A model generated the notes under the pieces. That model was not told where the DNA came from. It saw nothing but the letters and a program-made list of their open reading frames with translations, and did not search any database. A DNA stretch of 64,000 nucleotides. Origin: Moritella yayanosii (GTDB lineage Bacteria; Pseudomonadota; Gammaproteobacteria; Enterobacterales; Moritellaceae). Position 1 is the first letter of the stretch; every line of letters begins with the position of its first letter. Below are positions 1 through 8,841 of this stretch, piece by piece. The stretch lies in NCBI RefSeq assembly GCF_900465055.1, contig NZ_LS483250.1:1178001-1242000 (forward strand), written 5' to 3'. The translations under genes and the position numbers were made by a program.

Positions 1-1
1 T

Positions 2-289
2 TTACGCGAAGAGAATGAATATCATGTCGATGGGCATAAATACCTCAGCGCCAAGGAATTCCCGAAAGTGAATGACTTTAAAGAGTTTTATGTCTATGGC
101 GACGAGATCCACGCCAACTTAATTGGCCGTGCATTAGGTGCTTCACAAAATATCGTGTGGGGAACGGGTACGCACACTGCAACGCCAGTACCTGTCTATG
201 CATTTGGACCGAAGAACATCATCCAGCAGTTTTCAACTATGCAGCATCATGTCGAATTAAGCCAGAAAATGGCTGACGCGTTATTATAA
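2..289 (+). CDS. Alkaline phosphatase, C-terminal fragment (5' end outside window)
   Basis: The frame is open from base 2, without a start, to the TAA at 287-289, so this is the 3' end of a longer gene. The last ~95 residues include the segment HTATPVPVYAFGP, which resembles the late metal-ligand histidine region of alkaline phosphatases (His followed a few residues later by a hydrophobic strand and a GP turn). The family hydrolyses phosphate monoesters in the periplasm or outside the cell. Only the C-terminus is visible, so subfamily and signal peptide cannot be judged. A hairpin follows directly. Confidence 0.7.
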   Translation, partial: LREENEYHVDGHKYLSAKEFPKVNDFKEFYVYGDEIHANLIGRALGASQNIVWGTGTHTATPVPVYAFGPKNIIQQFSTMQHHVELSQKMADALL

Positions 290-316
290 ACAACAATACT
301 GTTAACACCTAAAATC

Positions 317-357
317 AACTCGTTTAAGGAAAGTCTTCATTAATCCTTAAACGAGTT
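317..357. terminator. Bidirectional hairpin terminator between phosphatase and diguanylate cyclase
   Basis: A perfect 14-bp inverted repeat lies at 317-330 and 344-357 with a 13-nt loop. It sits between convergent genes and overlaps the stop codon of the leftward cyclase gene. The rightward side continues into TTG, and the leftward side has a run of T after the stem. Confidence 0.75.
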
Positions 358-1384
358 TTGCTAATATTTGATTCTTGCCTGAACGTTTCACTTTATACAA
401 TAAATCATCAGCCATTTTATACAATTCGAGCATATCCTTATCGGTACGCTTGATCGTCACCATGCCCAATGAAATTGTCACGTACCGATAGCTGTCATTG
501 CCTTTGTGCGGAATAGCCAACTCTTGCACCGCAAGCCGGATATCAGTGACAAATTGTGATGCCATAATTTCATCATCAGCATAAAATAATAAGCCAAACT
601 CTTCACCGCCTAAACGGAATATATAATCATCTGTACGTAATAACTTACTCTGTAATAAATGAGAGATAATAACTAAGGCTTCATCGCCAGCTACATGACC
701 GTAGTTATCATTGTATTTTTTGAAGTTATCAATGTCGATAATGGCAAAATTCAATAACTGAGTGTGACATTTAGCTGCGCGTAAACTGTCTGGAAATACC
801 GCGTTGAACTTACGTCGATTGTAGAGACCTGTGAGTGGATCTGTCATTGAGTAGGTTTCTAAACGGCGATTCTTTTCTTTTAATTCTGCTTTTTGCTTTT
901 TAAGCTCAGTCACATCAAGCATAACGCCGACAACCCCAAGAATTTGGCCGTCATCATCAAGCACTGAGGCTTTATAAAACGCGAATATACGGATCGCACC
1001 GTCAGCACATTTGACTGACGTTTCATACACTTGTTTACCCGGATTTGTCATTAACAACACATCTTTAGCATGATAGATTTCAGCCAGTTCGTGCGGTATA
1101 TATTCACCTAAATCGAACAACGACTTGCCAATAATTTTGGTTTTATCTATGCCTAAAATAGTCTCAGCGAAAGCATTATTGCACTGCTGATAGACCCCGT
1201 CAGTGTTTTTATAAAACAGCGGACTGGGGATGGTATCAACTAAAGTTTGCAGTAATTGTGTTGTTTCTAGTGATGCACTTGCTATTTGGTTCGCTAACTC
1301 AAGCTGCTGCTGTAACAGAGCGGATTGTTCTTTAAGCTCTACAACTTGTGTTTCTAATTCTTGGTAGGTTAATTTTTTGTTCAT
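347..1384 (-). CDS. PAS-GGDEF diguanylate cyclase
   Basis: This 345-residue cytoplasmic protein has an N-terminal coiled coil (about 1-45), one PAS domain (about 45-160) and a GGDEF domain. The catalytic motif is GGEEF at residues 259-263. An intact inhibitory I-site RTDD lies five residues upstream (250-253), so product feedback is expected. The family makes cyclic di-GMP from two GTP. The open frame extends 15 nt upstream to a TTG, but the ATG at 1384, giving MNKKLTYQ, is the more likely start. No membrane segment is present, so the signal is probably sensed internally through PAS. Confidence 0.9.
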   Translation of the reverse strand: MNKKLTYQELETQVVELKEQSALLQQQLELANQIASASLETTQLLQTLVDTIPSPLFYKNTDGVYQQCNNAFAETILGIDKTKIIGKSLFDLGEYIPHELAEIYHAKDVLLMTNPGKQVYETSVKCADGAIRIFAFYKASVLDDDGQILGVVGVMLDVTELKKQKAELKEKNRRLETYSMTDPLTGLYNRRKFNAVFPDSLRAAKCHTQLLNFAIIDIDNFKKYNDNYGHVAGDEALVIISHLLQSKLLRTDDYIFRLGGEEFGLLFYADDEIMASQFVTDIRLAVQELAIPHKGNDSYRYVTISLGMVTIKRTDKDMLELYKMADDLLYKVKRSGKNQILAKLV

Positions 1385-1545
1385 CGTACACCAAATCAAA
1401 TGTAAAACTAAAACGACGCTAAACTGTCGTTAACTAAAATAGTCGCTCACTAGAATACCGAGCACCCCAATGCAGGTGGCAGTATTATACAAGATTATGC
1501 CTGCGTTTAACTAAGATTCAGCTACATTATGCCATCTCATCGGAT

Positions 1546-3636
1546 TTACTTCAGTTCAATAAACAAAGGTTCGTGATCTGAAGACGAAAATACCGACGCC
1601 ATATTGCGCATGGCACCGACAGCGTCGCCAACGCCAACGCCAACACGGCTATTATTTATCTCTTGATTGCGATTCGATTGCCTACTGTTATTAACAACAT
1701 AGCTTTCAGCTGCGTTAATGTGCCATATTTTTTGCGTCACTAAGCTCGATAATAGATCCGGACTTAATAAAATGTAATCTAAACGTCCCAATGCCTTAAA
1801 AGAATAAGTCCAGCCAGTTTCCGGTTGATTAACGAATGGATCGTGATAGCCAAATCCAATGTTAGTTTTGGCATTCAGCAAGGTTTTGCCCAAGTAATTA
1901 TAACCACTGTGGACTATTTTATAATAAGCATAACGCGCAAGATCATAGTCGGTTAATACTAACAGTGGATCTTCTTTCGGATAGCTATTTAAATCACCCA
2001 GGATAATCTTACTGCCCGACTCACTGGCTAACGCTTGTGCCAATACACTCGCCGCTGTCGTTCTAAACTGCGCACAATGGCCTTGTCTATCTTGAGCTAA
2101 CGTTCGCTTTGCCTGTTGCCATGCACGTAATGATTGCTGACTTTTATTGCGCTTGCGCTTTAGTTTTTTCAGCATGGCGGCACGCTGCTTATCTTCAGCA
2201 CATTTAGAACCTTTGGATTTAAAATGGTTCACGCTAATAGTCAGGCGTTTACTTTGGCGGTGATTATCGCTGACACGGATAAATGTCGGTGTTAGCGCAG
2301 GGCGGTGATAAGCATTGCCGAGCATGCTACGCTGTATCGGTAACTGAATGACGCGCGTATTAACCAGTTTGAGCTGAGTTGGCCGGTAAAAACCAGCCAC
2401 CGTGATAGCACCAGTGCCCAAATAACGTCCTTGATGTAAGTCTGATTTACGCGGTTTGACCATGACATAATGTTTACTGGGATCTTGTATCGCTTGATTC
2501 ACTAAGTCTAACAAACGCCTTATCGCAGAATTCTGACCAAAACCATTATTCTCCATTTCCATCAAACCAATAAAATCAGCATCCAATGCCACTATAGTGT
2601 CACGCAATTGAATTTCTTGGTTACGCAGTGCTGACAATGTCGTCGCGCCACGGTTCTGTCGTAATGGATTATTGTCGCCACCCGCTGCGCGATTAAAATA
2701 ATTGAGTAAATTGAAACTGGCAATACGAAGATGCGCACCGGTTCGTGGCGCTAAACTCTGCCTGTCACGGCGATGTTGAAATTGCGTTTGAGCTAAGGCA
2801 TTATCGGCCAGTAGTCTAAACTCACCATAACTAAAATCGAGCACTCCAACAATACCCGATACCCTGTCGTTCACCCGCATGTAGTCTAGGTCTGAAGTCA
2901 GTGAGCGCCCAGCTGCTAACTGTAAATACAATCGCCGCTGCTTGTTCTCTAACGCTTGCTGGTCGGCATGGATGCTACCAGGAAAGGCCATGGTGTTGGG
3001 GTGAATATTAATCTGTTGGTGGCTCAGGATCATAGTGTAATTTTGCCAGCGACGATCATAATACAAAGGTTTAGTCACGCGCATATCGGTGATGTTGACC
3101 AAACGTACTTGCATGCCTTCATAACGCTCTAAGGTGTCACTAAAGTTGGCATCCGCAGTTGCCACCATTATATTGGTTGGTTGTACCCTCACCGCGCTAT
3201 CAACAGTACTATCGAGAATAGTGATGTCGGCAGTTACTTGTAATCGCGTCATGCCATAATATTCTTCTACAAATCCAGTCACGCAGACGCTGCTATCACG
3301 TTTAATATTGGCAATTTCAGCCGTGCTCACAAAGATACCGGTTGAAGCTAGGCTTAGTGTCGTTGCAGTGGTCTGTTGCATAAAGAAGCCGGCATTTCGC
3401 CCCGATTTTAGCTTAGTAACCACGCCTTGCACCGTAAATACCTTATCACTGCGATAGGCGCGTTCGCTGCGTTTGTTAACAAAAGGCGAGCGCTTGCCCT
3501 GCCCCTGTAATTGACTAATTGAGCTATTCTCACCAACACATAAAACCGGCTTGTGCTTATGCAATAAGTCAGCAGCGAATGCGCTAGTCATCGCCAATAT
3601 AATGATGATCCCGCGGCGAAGTAAACTCCCTAGCAT
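1546..3636 (-). CDS. Secreted endonuclease/exonuclease (ExeM/NucH/Xds-like)
   Basis: This 696-residue protein starts with a signal peptide (LLRRGIIIILAMTSAFA, cleavage after about 21). Residues 60-280 look like the OB-fold region that precedes the catalytic domain in ExeM/NucH-type extracellular nucleases. The endonuclease/exonuclease/phosphatase domain runs from about 300 to the end: ASFNLLNYF (306-314), LMEMEN near 357, LGDLNSYPKEDP near 545, and the terminal SSDHEP whose Asp-His (687-688) forms the catalytic end. The family degrades extracellular DNA for phosphate scavenging or biofilm and NET escape. No lamin-tail domain or C-terminal sorting helix is visible, so release into the medium is uncertain. 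A phosphatase gene lies nearby, which fits phosphate scavenging (inference). Confidence 0.85.
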   Translation of the reverse strand: MLGSLLRRGIIIILAMTSAFAADLLHKHKPVLCVGENSSISQLQGQGKRSPFVNKRSERAYRSDKVFTVQGVVTKLKSGRNAGFFMQQTTATTLSLASTGIFVSTAEIANIKRDSSVCVTGFVEEYYGMTRLQVTADITILDSTVDSAVRVQPTNIMVATADANFSDTLERYEGMQVRLVNITDMRVTKPLYYDRRWQNYTMILSHQQINIHPNTMAFPGSIHADQQALENKQRRLYLQLAAGRSLTSDLDYMRVNDRVSGIVGVLDFSYGEFRLLADNALAQTQFQHRRDRQSLAPRTGAHLRIASFNLLNYFNRAAGGDNNPLRQNRGATTLSALRNQEIQLRDTIVALDADFIGLMEMENNGFGQNSAIRRLLDLVNQAIQDPSKHYVMVKPRKSDLHQGRYLGTGAITVAGFYRPTQLKLVNTRVIQLPIQRSMLGNAYHRPALTPTFIRVSDNHRQSKRLTISVNHFKSKGSKCAEDKQRAAMLKKLKRKRNKSQQSLRAWQQAKRTLAQDRQGHCAQFRTTAASVLAQALASESGSKIILGDLNSYPKEDPLLVLTDYDLARYAYYKIVHSGYNYLGKTLLNAKTNIGFGYHDPFVNQPETGWTYSFKALGRLDYILLSPDLLSSLVTQKIWHINAAESYVVNNSRQSNRNQEINNSRVGVGVGDAVGAMRNMASVFSSSDHEPLFIELK

Positions 3637-3702
3637 TCTCTACACTTCTGTTTTAGAATCATCACCATCAATCCTTTCATTAGACCCTGCGTCTCGTGCT
3701 GT

Positions 3703-4617
3703 ATGAGTGTAGTTACTATGGATATAAAATCGCTTACTTCTGAACAAAGAAATTCGGCAAGTGCTAACCTAGATCAACTTTCAACATTGGAACTTGTTAA
3801 GTTATTCAACAATGAAGATGACAAAGTCACACAAGCCATTAAGCTTGAACTGCCCCTCATTGCAGCGGCAATTGATATTATCACCCACGCCTTTCAGCAA
3901 GACGGACGGTTAATTTATATTGGTGCAGGCACGTCTGGCCGTTTAGGTGTGTTAGATGCTTCAGAATGTCCTCCAACCTTTGGGGTGGGCCACCAGCAGG
4001 TACAAGGTATTATCGCCGGTGGTAAGGCGGCTATGTTTAAAGCGCAAGAAGGCGCAGAAGATGATATAAACGCCGCGCAACGCGATTTAACGCAAATCCA
4101 ATTAACGCCGCAAGATGTTGTCGTAGGTATCGCCGCATCTGGCCGCACACCTTATGTCATAGGTGGTTTAACGTTTGCCAATAAACTCGGCTGTGACACC
4201 ATCGCGATCAGCTGTAATAACGATGCCCCTATCTCTAGCATTGCTAAAATTGCCATTACACCTGTTGTCGGCCCTGAAGTATTAACGGGCTCAAGCCGGA
4301 TGAAAGCCGGGACAGCACAGAAACTCGTGCTTAATATGCTCAGTACCGGGGCGATGGTCCGAACCGGTAAAGTCTATCAAAACTTGATGGTCGATGTGAA
4401 AACCTCGAATGAAAAACTCATCATCCGCAGTGAAAATATCATCATGGATGTGACAGGCGTCGCGCGTGAACGTGCACAAGCGCTATTAGTACAAGCTAAT
4501 CAACACGTAAAGTCTGCCATTTTAATGGAACTCAACGGCGTTGATTATGATACCGCAACCCAACAGTTAGCGGATAACCTAGGCTTCTTACGTCAGGCGT
4601 TAACGTCATCAACATAA
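3703..4617 (+). CDS. murQ: N-acetylmuramic acid 6-phosphate etherase
   Basis: The 304-residue protein is collinear with E. coli MurQ. It carries the SIS-domain segments GAGTSGRLGVLDASECPP (about residues 80-97), GIAASGRTPY and GSSRMKAGTAQK, which bind the sugar phosphate and hold the catalytic Glu. It cleaves the lactyl ether of MurNAc-6-P to GlcNAc-6-P and lactate during cell-wall recycling in the cytoplasm. A second in-frame ATG at 3718 is an equally plausible start. No anhMurNAc kinase or MurP transporter gene is adjacent here. Confidence 0.95.
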   Translation: MSVVTMDIKSLTSEQRNSASANLDQLSTLELVKLFNNEDDKVTQAIKLELPLIAAAIDIITHAFQQDGRLIYIGAGTSGRLGVLDASECPPTFGVGHQQVQGIIAGGKAAMFKAQEGAEDDINAAQRDLTQIQLTPQDVVVGIAASGRTPYVIGGLTFANKLGCDTIAISCNNDAPISSIAKIAITPVVGPEVLTGSSRMKAGTAQKLVLNMLSTGAMVRTGKVYQNLMVDVKTSNEKLIIRSENIIMDVTGVARERAQALLVQANQHVKSAILMELNGVDYDTATQQLADNLGFLRQALTSST

Positions 4618-4647
4618 TAAAGGACTGATGTTACTCAGTCCTTTATT
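4616..4647. terminator. Bidirectional terminator between murQ and hspQ
   Basis: A perfect 13-bp stem (4616-4628 with 4635-4647) and a 6-nt loop are followed by ATTTT on the plus strand and by a T-rich run on the minus strand. It separates two convergent genes. Confidence 0.85.
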
Positions 4648-4663
4648 ATTTTCAACAAGACCA

Positions 4664-4996
4664 TCAGTTGGCTTTGTTGGCATTCATATAGTGTCCATTT
4701 TGCAAATCAGTAAATAGTTTCTTGACCATAGGGTGATTTATTTTATTTCCACTCGGGTCAACTTCTAAGTTTTGCTCTGCCACATAAGTCAAACGTGTCG
4801 AATCATTGACGATAACATGATACCAAGGTTTATCTTTCGGCGGCCGACTGCGAGCAACAGCTTGATACCATTCTTCAGGTAATTGAAAATACGGATCTAT
4901 GTCAATAACGACCCCTCTATAATCAAATAATTTGTGATGTACTAAGTCACCGATGGAATACTTAGTCATAATGATTTTGCATTGAGAATCAGTCAT
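4664..4996 (-). CDS. hspQ: HspQ heat-shock / hemimethylated-DNA-binding family protein
   Basis: This 110-residue cytoplasmic protein has the family pattern KYSIGDLVHHKLFDYRGVVIDIDP near the N-terminus and WYHVIV in the middle. HspQ homologues are linked to proteolysis (Lon adaptor/specificity factor) and to hemimethylated oriC or DnaA levels. The start at 4996 is supported by an AGGTG ribosome-binding site about 8 nt upstream. The internal ATG at 4969, where homology begins, has no such site. Confidence 0.85.
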   Translation of the reverse strand: MTDSQCKIIMTKYSIGDLVHHKLFDYRGVVIDIDPYFQLPEEWYQAVARSRPPKDKPWYHVIVNDSTRLTYVAEQNLEVDPSGNKINHPMVKKLFTDLQNGHYMNANKAN

Positions 4997-5077
4997 TTTC
5001 TAGCACCTACAATAAACATGATCTTACCTATCAGTATTACAATTATAGCGCTTCTGTCTATCGCGAGATCGACGATA

Positions 5078-6235
5078 CTAGTCCTGCAATGGCCTCAATC
5101 GTAAAATAAGGCCACTGTCGGTAGAAAAATACAACCAACCTTCAGGGCTTTCTGCAAGCGCACGCACCCGTTCATTGAGGCCTTGCAACAAACGTTCTTC
5201 GCCTACGGCATGACCCTGACTATCCAAGCTAATGCGATTAATATGGGTAAGTTTTAACGCACCCGCCAGTAAATTGCCCTGCCACCGGGGAAACGCGTTA
5301 CCGGAATAGCGCAGTAAACTACCTGGGGCTATGGATGGCACATAATACTTAACCGGTTGCTCCATGCCCGCTTTATGCGTCCCTTCCCCCACCTTAAATG
5401 GCCCCCAATATTCCTTGCCATAAGAGATCACCGGCCAGCCATAATTTGCGCCCGCAACAATCAGATTGATCTCATCACCACCCCGAGGACCATGTTCAAT
5501 CATCCACAACCGGTTATTGTCGCGATCATAAAAAATGCCCTGCGGATTACGATGACCATAACTCCATATTTCTGGCAACCTCGCTTTAACGCCAACAAAA
5601 GGATTATCCGCCGGCACACTGCCATCTCGATTCAGCCTTAATACTGAACCAGCATGCGTCGACAAGTCTTGGCCATTACGGCGTACCCCTCGATCGCCCA
5701 CGGTAAAAAACAGGTGCCCTTGGTCATCAAAGGTAATACGACTACCAAAATGCCGGCTGGTATCGCTAGCCGAACGAGTCACTAACAATTCAGTCCATTG
5801 CAACAAACGCTGGCCGTTCCGCTTGGCCCTGGCCAAAGTAGTCACAGTACTAGCTTGATGACGTTTACTGTAAGTGAAATAAATCCAGTCTCCGGGTTTA
5901 AAGTCGTCAGGCACCGCGACGTCCAGCATGCCTCCTTGCCCTGTCGCGTTAACTATCGGCGATCCCTGCAGTTCGATTATGCTGGCCGTTGTTTGGGGCG
6001 TGATCGTTAGTATTTTTATCTTACCGCTGCGCTCAGTAAAAATGATTTGTGATGAATTTAAAAAGGCCATGCCCCAAGGCACACCCAGGCCTTGTGCCAC
6101 TTTTTCAACACGAAACTGCATGCCTTCACTTTCACCCGTCAATAAAGGCTCCGCGAATACTAAACGGCTGCAGAACCATGCCGCGCAACATAATATAATC
6201 AATAACAGTGGTTTTTTTAGCGTTAAAATCATCAT
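5078..6235 (-). CDS. Secreted PQQ-type aldose sugar dehydrogenase (YliI/Asd-like)
   Basis: The 385-residue protein has a clear signal peptide (about 1-28) and a six-bladed beta-propeller of the glucose/sorbosone dehydrogenase family: VPWGMAFL early, SRITFDDQGHLFFTVGDRG mid-protein, EIWSYGHRNPQGIFYD, and HGPRGGDEINLI. Members bind PQQ and Ca in the periplasm and oxidise aldoses. No PQQ synthesis genes are in the window, so the cofactor would have to come from elsewhere. It is followed leftward by a ~80-nt gap to hspQ. Confidence 0.88.
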   Translation of the reverse strand: MMILTLKKPLLLIILCCAAWFCSRLVFAEPLLTGESEGMQFRVEKVAQGLGVPWGMAFLNSSQIIFTERSGKIKILTITPQTTASIIELQGSPIVNATGQGGMLDVAVPDDFKPGDWIYFTYSKRHQASTVTTLARAKRNGQRLLQWTELLVTRSASDTSRHFGSRITFDDQGHLFFTVGDRGVRRNGQDLSTHAGSVLRLNRDGSVPADNPFVGVKARLPEIWSYGHRNPQGIFYDRDNNRLWMIEHGPRGGDEINLIVAGANYGWPVISYGKEYWGPFKVGEGTHKAGMEQPVKYYVPSIAPGSLLRYSGNAFPRWQGNLLAGALKLTHINRISLDSQGHAVGEERLLQGLNERVRALAESPEGWLYFSTDSGLILRLRPLQD

Positions 6236-6259
6236 CTACAATATGGGCTTAGTTACAAA

Positions 6260-6796
6260 TCATCCATTAAGTGTAGTGAATATATATTCCCTACGCTTGG
6301 TATATATTGGTGCTGGCTCGTGCTCTGCACAATACAAGACGAATCCAGTAACAGATAACTCAGTTGACACACTCTTTCCTTTTTCTAATAGCAAATCCAT
6401 CAAGGCATCACTCGGCCGACTAATGCGGGCGAGTGTAATATGTGGCACGTATGTACGCTCCTCACTTTTTATTCCGCGATGCAGTAGTACCCTAGAGATC
6501 AGTTGATGAAGATCAGTAAGCGCCCCAGTTGGTATGACACTGGTAACAAAAATGGATTTGGCTCCACGCGATTTGAAAAATTGACAACCAGTAAGCATCA
6601 AATTGAACGGCTTAACATTTACCGATATTAATTCTAGTTCAATAGCTGACGCTTCAGCTTCAGTGACGTTACCAATGAATCTCACTGTTATGTGTTTTAC
6701 CCCCTGAACCGGGATCTGCTCTGTCCTAGGAAAAAGCTTATTCAATTGATGACCGACATCATTAGCGACTTCTATCGCAGTAAATAGTCTTGGCAT
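6260..6796 (-). CDS. thpR: RNA 2',3'-cyclic phosphodiesterase (2H family)
   Basis: This protein of about 178 residues has the two HxTx motifs of the 2H phosphoesterase fold: HITVRF near residue 36 and HITLAR near residue 120. ThpR/LigT opens 2',3'-cyclic phosphates of RNA and can ligate tRNA halves in vitro. An in-frame GTG lies 18 nt upstream (6814). The ATG at 6796, right after a GGGGGG stretch and reading MPRLFTAIEV, fits the family start better. The sugar dehydrogenase gene lies 24 nt downstream on the same strand, so the two may be cotranscribed. Confidence 0.88.
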   Translation of the reverse strand: MPRLFTAIEVANDVGHQLNKLFPRTEQIPVQGVKHITVRFIGNVTEAEASAIELELISVNVKPFNLMLTGCQFFKSRGAKSIFVTSVIPTGALTDLHQLISRVLLHRGIKSEERTYVPHITLARISRPSDALMDLLLEKGKSVSTELSVTGFVLYCAEHEPAPIYTKRREYIFTTLNG

Positions 6797-7036
6797 ATTC
6801 CCCCCATTGAGCACATAGTTTTGTTATTGAGCACACAGCTTTATCATTCGGCTCGAGATTAACAAGGCTCTTGTCTACTAATTATAACTGACTGTTTGTT
6901 TTTCATCGTGAGGACTCATATTCTGGATACACTCAAAAGCAATTAATGCTAATATTCCCGCATTCCTGCAGCATCGATTCGAACATTAGTTCACGACTAA
7001 AAATGGACCTCAATGACCCTTAATGAGATTAACACT

Positions 7037-7375
7037 ATGACAGAACTACAAATAACAGACATCCACATTGGTGAAGGCAAAGAAGCCGTTAAGGGCGCTT
7101 TGATCACTACCCAGTACCGTGGATTTTTAAATGACGGCACCCAATTCGACTCGTCTTATGACAAAGGTAAACCGTTTCAGTGTGTGATAGGTACTGGCCG
7201 TGTGATTAAAGGTTGGGATCAAGGCATTATGGGCATGAAAGTGGGCGGTAAACGTAAGTTATTCGTGCCATCAGCATTGGCTTATGGCGAACGTAACATG
7301 GGTGCAATGATCCCTGCGCATTCAGACCTAAGTTTTGAAATTGAATTGTTAGAAGTACTGACTCGCGACGAATAA
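7037..7375 (+). CDS. FKBP-type peptidyl-prolyl cis-trans isomerase
   Basis: A 112-residue single-domain FKBP. The active-site strand set is intact: YRGFLNDGTQFDSSYDKGKPF, VIKGWDQGIMGMKVGGKRKLFVP and LAYGE, with a final FEIELLEV. It catalyses proline isomerisation in the cytoplasm, since no signal peptide is present. The frame extends to an upstream ATG at 7013. The internal ATG at 7037 (MTELQITDIHIGEG) aligns with Vibrio-type homologues and is preferred. Confidence 0.92.
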   Translation: MTELQITDIHIGEGKEAVKGALITTQYRGFLNDGTQFDSSYDKGKPFQCVIGTGRVIKGWDQGIMGMKVGGKRKLFVPSALAYGERNMGAMIPAHSDLSFEIELLEVLTRDE

Positions 7376-7403
7376 TCGCTTAGACATGTGCATTTAAAAA
7401 CAA

Positions 7404-7442
7404 TGACATTCATAACAACAATTATCCCCGTTATGAATGTCA
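7404..7442 (-). terminator. Hairpin downstream of the iron alcohol dehydrogenase
   Basis: A perfect 13-bp inverted repeat (7404-7416, 7430-7442) has a 13-nt loop. Read leftward it runs into TTGTTTTT, so it most likely ends the leftward dehydrogenase transcript. Read rightward there is no T tract, though it could still protect the FKBP mRNA 3' end. Confidence 0.65.
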
Positions 7443-7503
7443 CCTCTCCTAGCCGCTTGAATCACTTAGCGGCGGGTACTGAGAAAAGAATTAAAAAAAA
7501 GAA

Positions 7504-8694
7504 TTAAGCAGACACTAGTTTCTTCAACAAATCTTCACATTGTGTTCTGTTCATCAGTTTCGGCACAGGGTAATCACAATACGCTTCTCTCACTGCACGC
7601 TTCGCAAGTTCCGGTATGTCACTGGCTTTAAGCTCGGGGAAATCGGTTTGAATATTTAACGTTTGGTTCAACGCTTTCACCCCCGCAACAAACTTATGTG
7701 CCGCTGCAACTTGCGAATCGTCACTGGTCGCTACCCCTGCGGCAATCGCTAATTCAGCATAACGGCATAATGCATTCTCAAATGAGAAATCCAGGATATA
7801 CGGTAAGATCACCGCATTAGCAAGGCCGTGAGGAATATGATAATACCCCCCCATTTGATGGGCGATCGCATGTGCATAACCAATCGATGCCCGAGTAAAC
7901 GCCACGCCCGCATTAAAACTCGCAATCGACATTTGGCGGCGTGCTTCGATATTACTACCATCTGCATAAGCGGTCGGTAGATTAGCGAAAATACGTTTTA
8001 CCGCATCATAACCGTATGCTTTGGTTTGCTCGGTAGCATGAAAACCAATATACGATTCAACCGCATGGGTTAACGCATCGATACCGGTTTCAGCCGTAAT
8101 TTTAGCCGGAAGTCCAAGCATTAACAGTGGATCAAGGATCGCAACGGCTGGCACTAAACTAGGATCAACAAGAGTGAATTTTTTCTTTTTGTCTGGGTCA
8201 GTCACGACAGCAACAACGGTCGTTTCAGAACCGGTGCCCGCCGTCGTTGGAATAGCAATAAATGGCGGCAATGCTTTACGCACACGTAACATACCGACCA
8301 ATTTTCTAGCATCGACGTTTTTAACCGCCGACGCCGCAATCGCTTTGGCGCAATCCATCGGCGAACCGCCACCTAATGCAATCACACTGTCACAGCCATG
8401 TTGTTTGTACTGCTGCCAGCCATTACCGATAAGCGAAAAAGTTGGATCAGGTGTTACTTCGTCAAACAATGCATAGGCAATATTCTCAGCATCTAATGCA
8501 TCAGTTAACTGCTTGGCTATGCCTAACTTTACTAACATCGCATCAGTTACAATCAGCGGTTTAGTACCACCCAATGCTGTTAATACCTGTGCCGTTTGGG
8601 TAATAGCACCCTCGCCTTCAATCAGCTTAGGCAGTGGAATAGGGACCAGTTTATTTACTTTTCCGCGGATTTTTATAACAGTTTGATGCAACAT
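7504..8694 (-). CDS. Iron-containing alcohol dehydrogenase (group III)
   Basis: The 396-residue protein carries the NAD-binding GGGSPMDCAK (108-117) and the PTTAGTGSET segment (149-158). The metal ligands match the FucO spacing: Asp206, His210, His275 and His289. The family interconverts alcohols and aldehydes with NAD(H) in the cytoplasm. The exact substrate cannot be read from sequence. No cofactor-partner or aldehyde dehydrogenase gene is adjacent. Confidence 0.92.
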   Translation of the reverse strand: MLHQTVIKIRGKVNKLVPIPLPKLIEGEGAITQTAQVLTALGGTKPLIVTDAMLVKLGIAKQLTDALDAENIAYALFDEVTPDPTFSLIGNGWQQYKQHGCDSVIALGGGSPMDCAKAIAASAVKNVDARKLVGMLRVRKALPPFIAIPTTAGTGSETTVVAVVTDPDKKKKFTLVDPSLVPAVAILDPLLMLGLPAKITAETGIDALTHAVESYIGFHATEQTKAYGYDAVKRIFANLPTAYADGSNIEARRQMSIASFNAGVAFTRASIGYAHAIAHQMGGYYHIPHGLANAVILPYILDFSFENALCRYAELAIAAGVATSDDSQVAAAHKFVAGVKALNQTLNIQTDFPELKASDIPELAKRAVREAYCDYPVPKLMNRTQCEDLLKKLVSA

Positions 8695-8841
8695 AAATTT
8701 TCCATTTTAATTAATACGTCAAGAGCAGTAACCCTATGTTCGGCTTGATTTATCCAGTTGATTAAAGTAACTGCCTAATGCAACCTAGGATCCGAATATA
8801 ATTACTTCGCTTTAAACAGGACTAATTCACATTATATATAA

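Noticed and set aside
5928-6506. 192-residue plus-strand ORF
   Set aside because: It is antisense to the sugar dehydrogenase and thpR genes, without a ribosome-binding site or recognisable domain.
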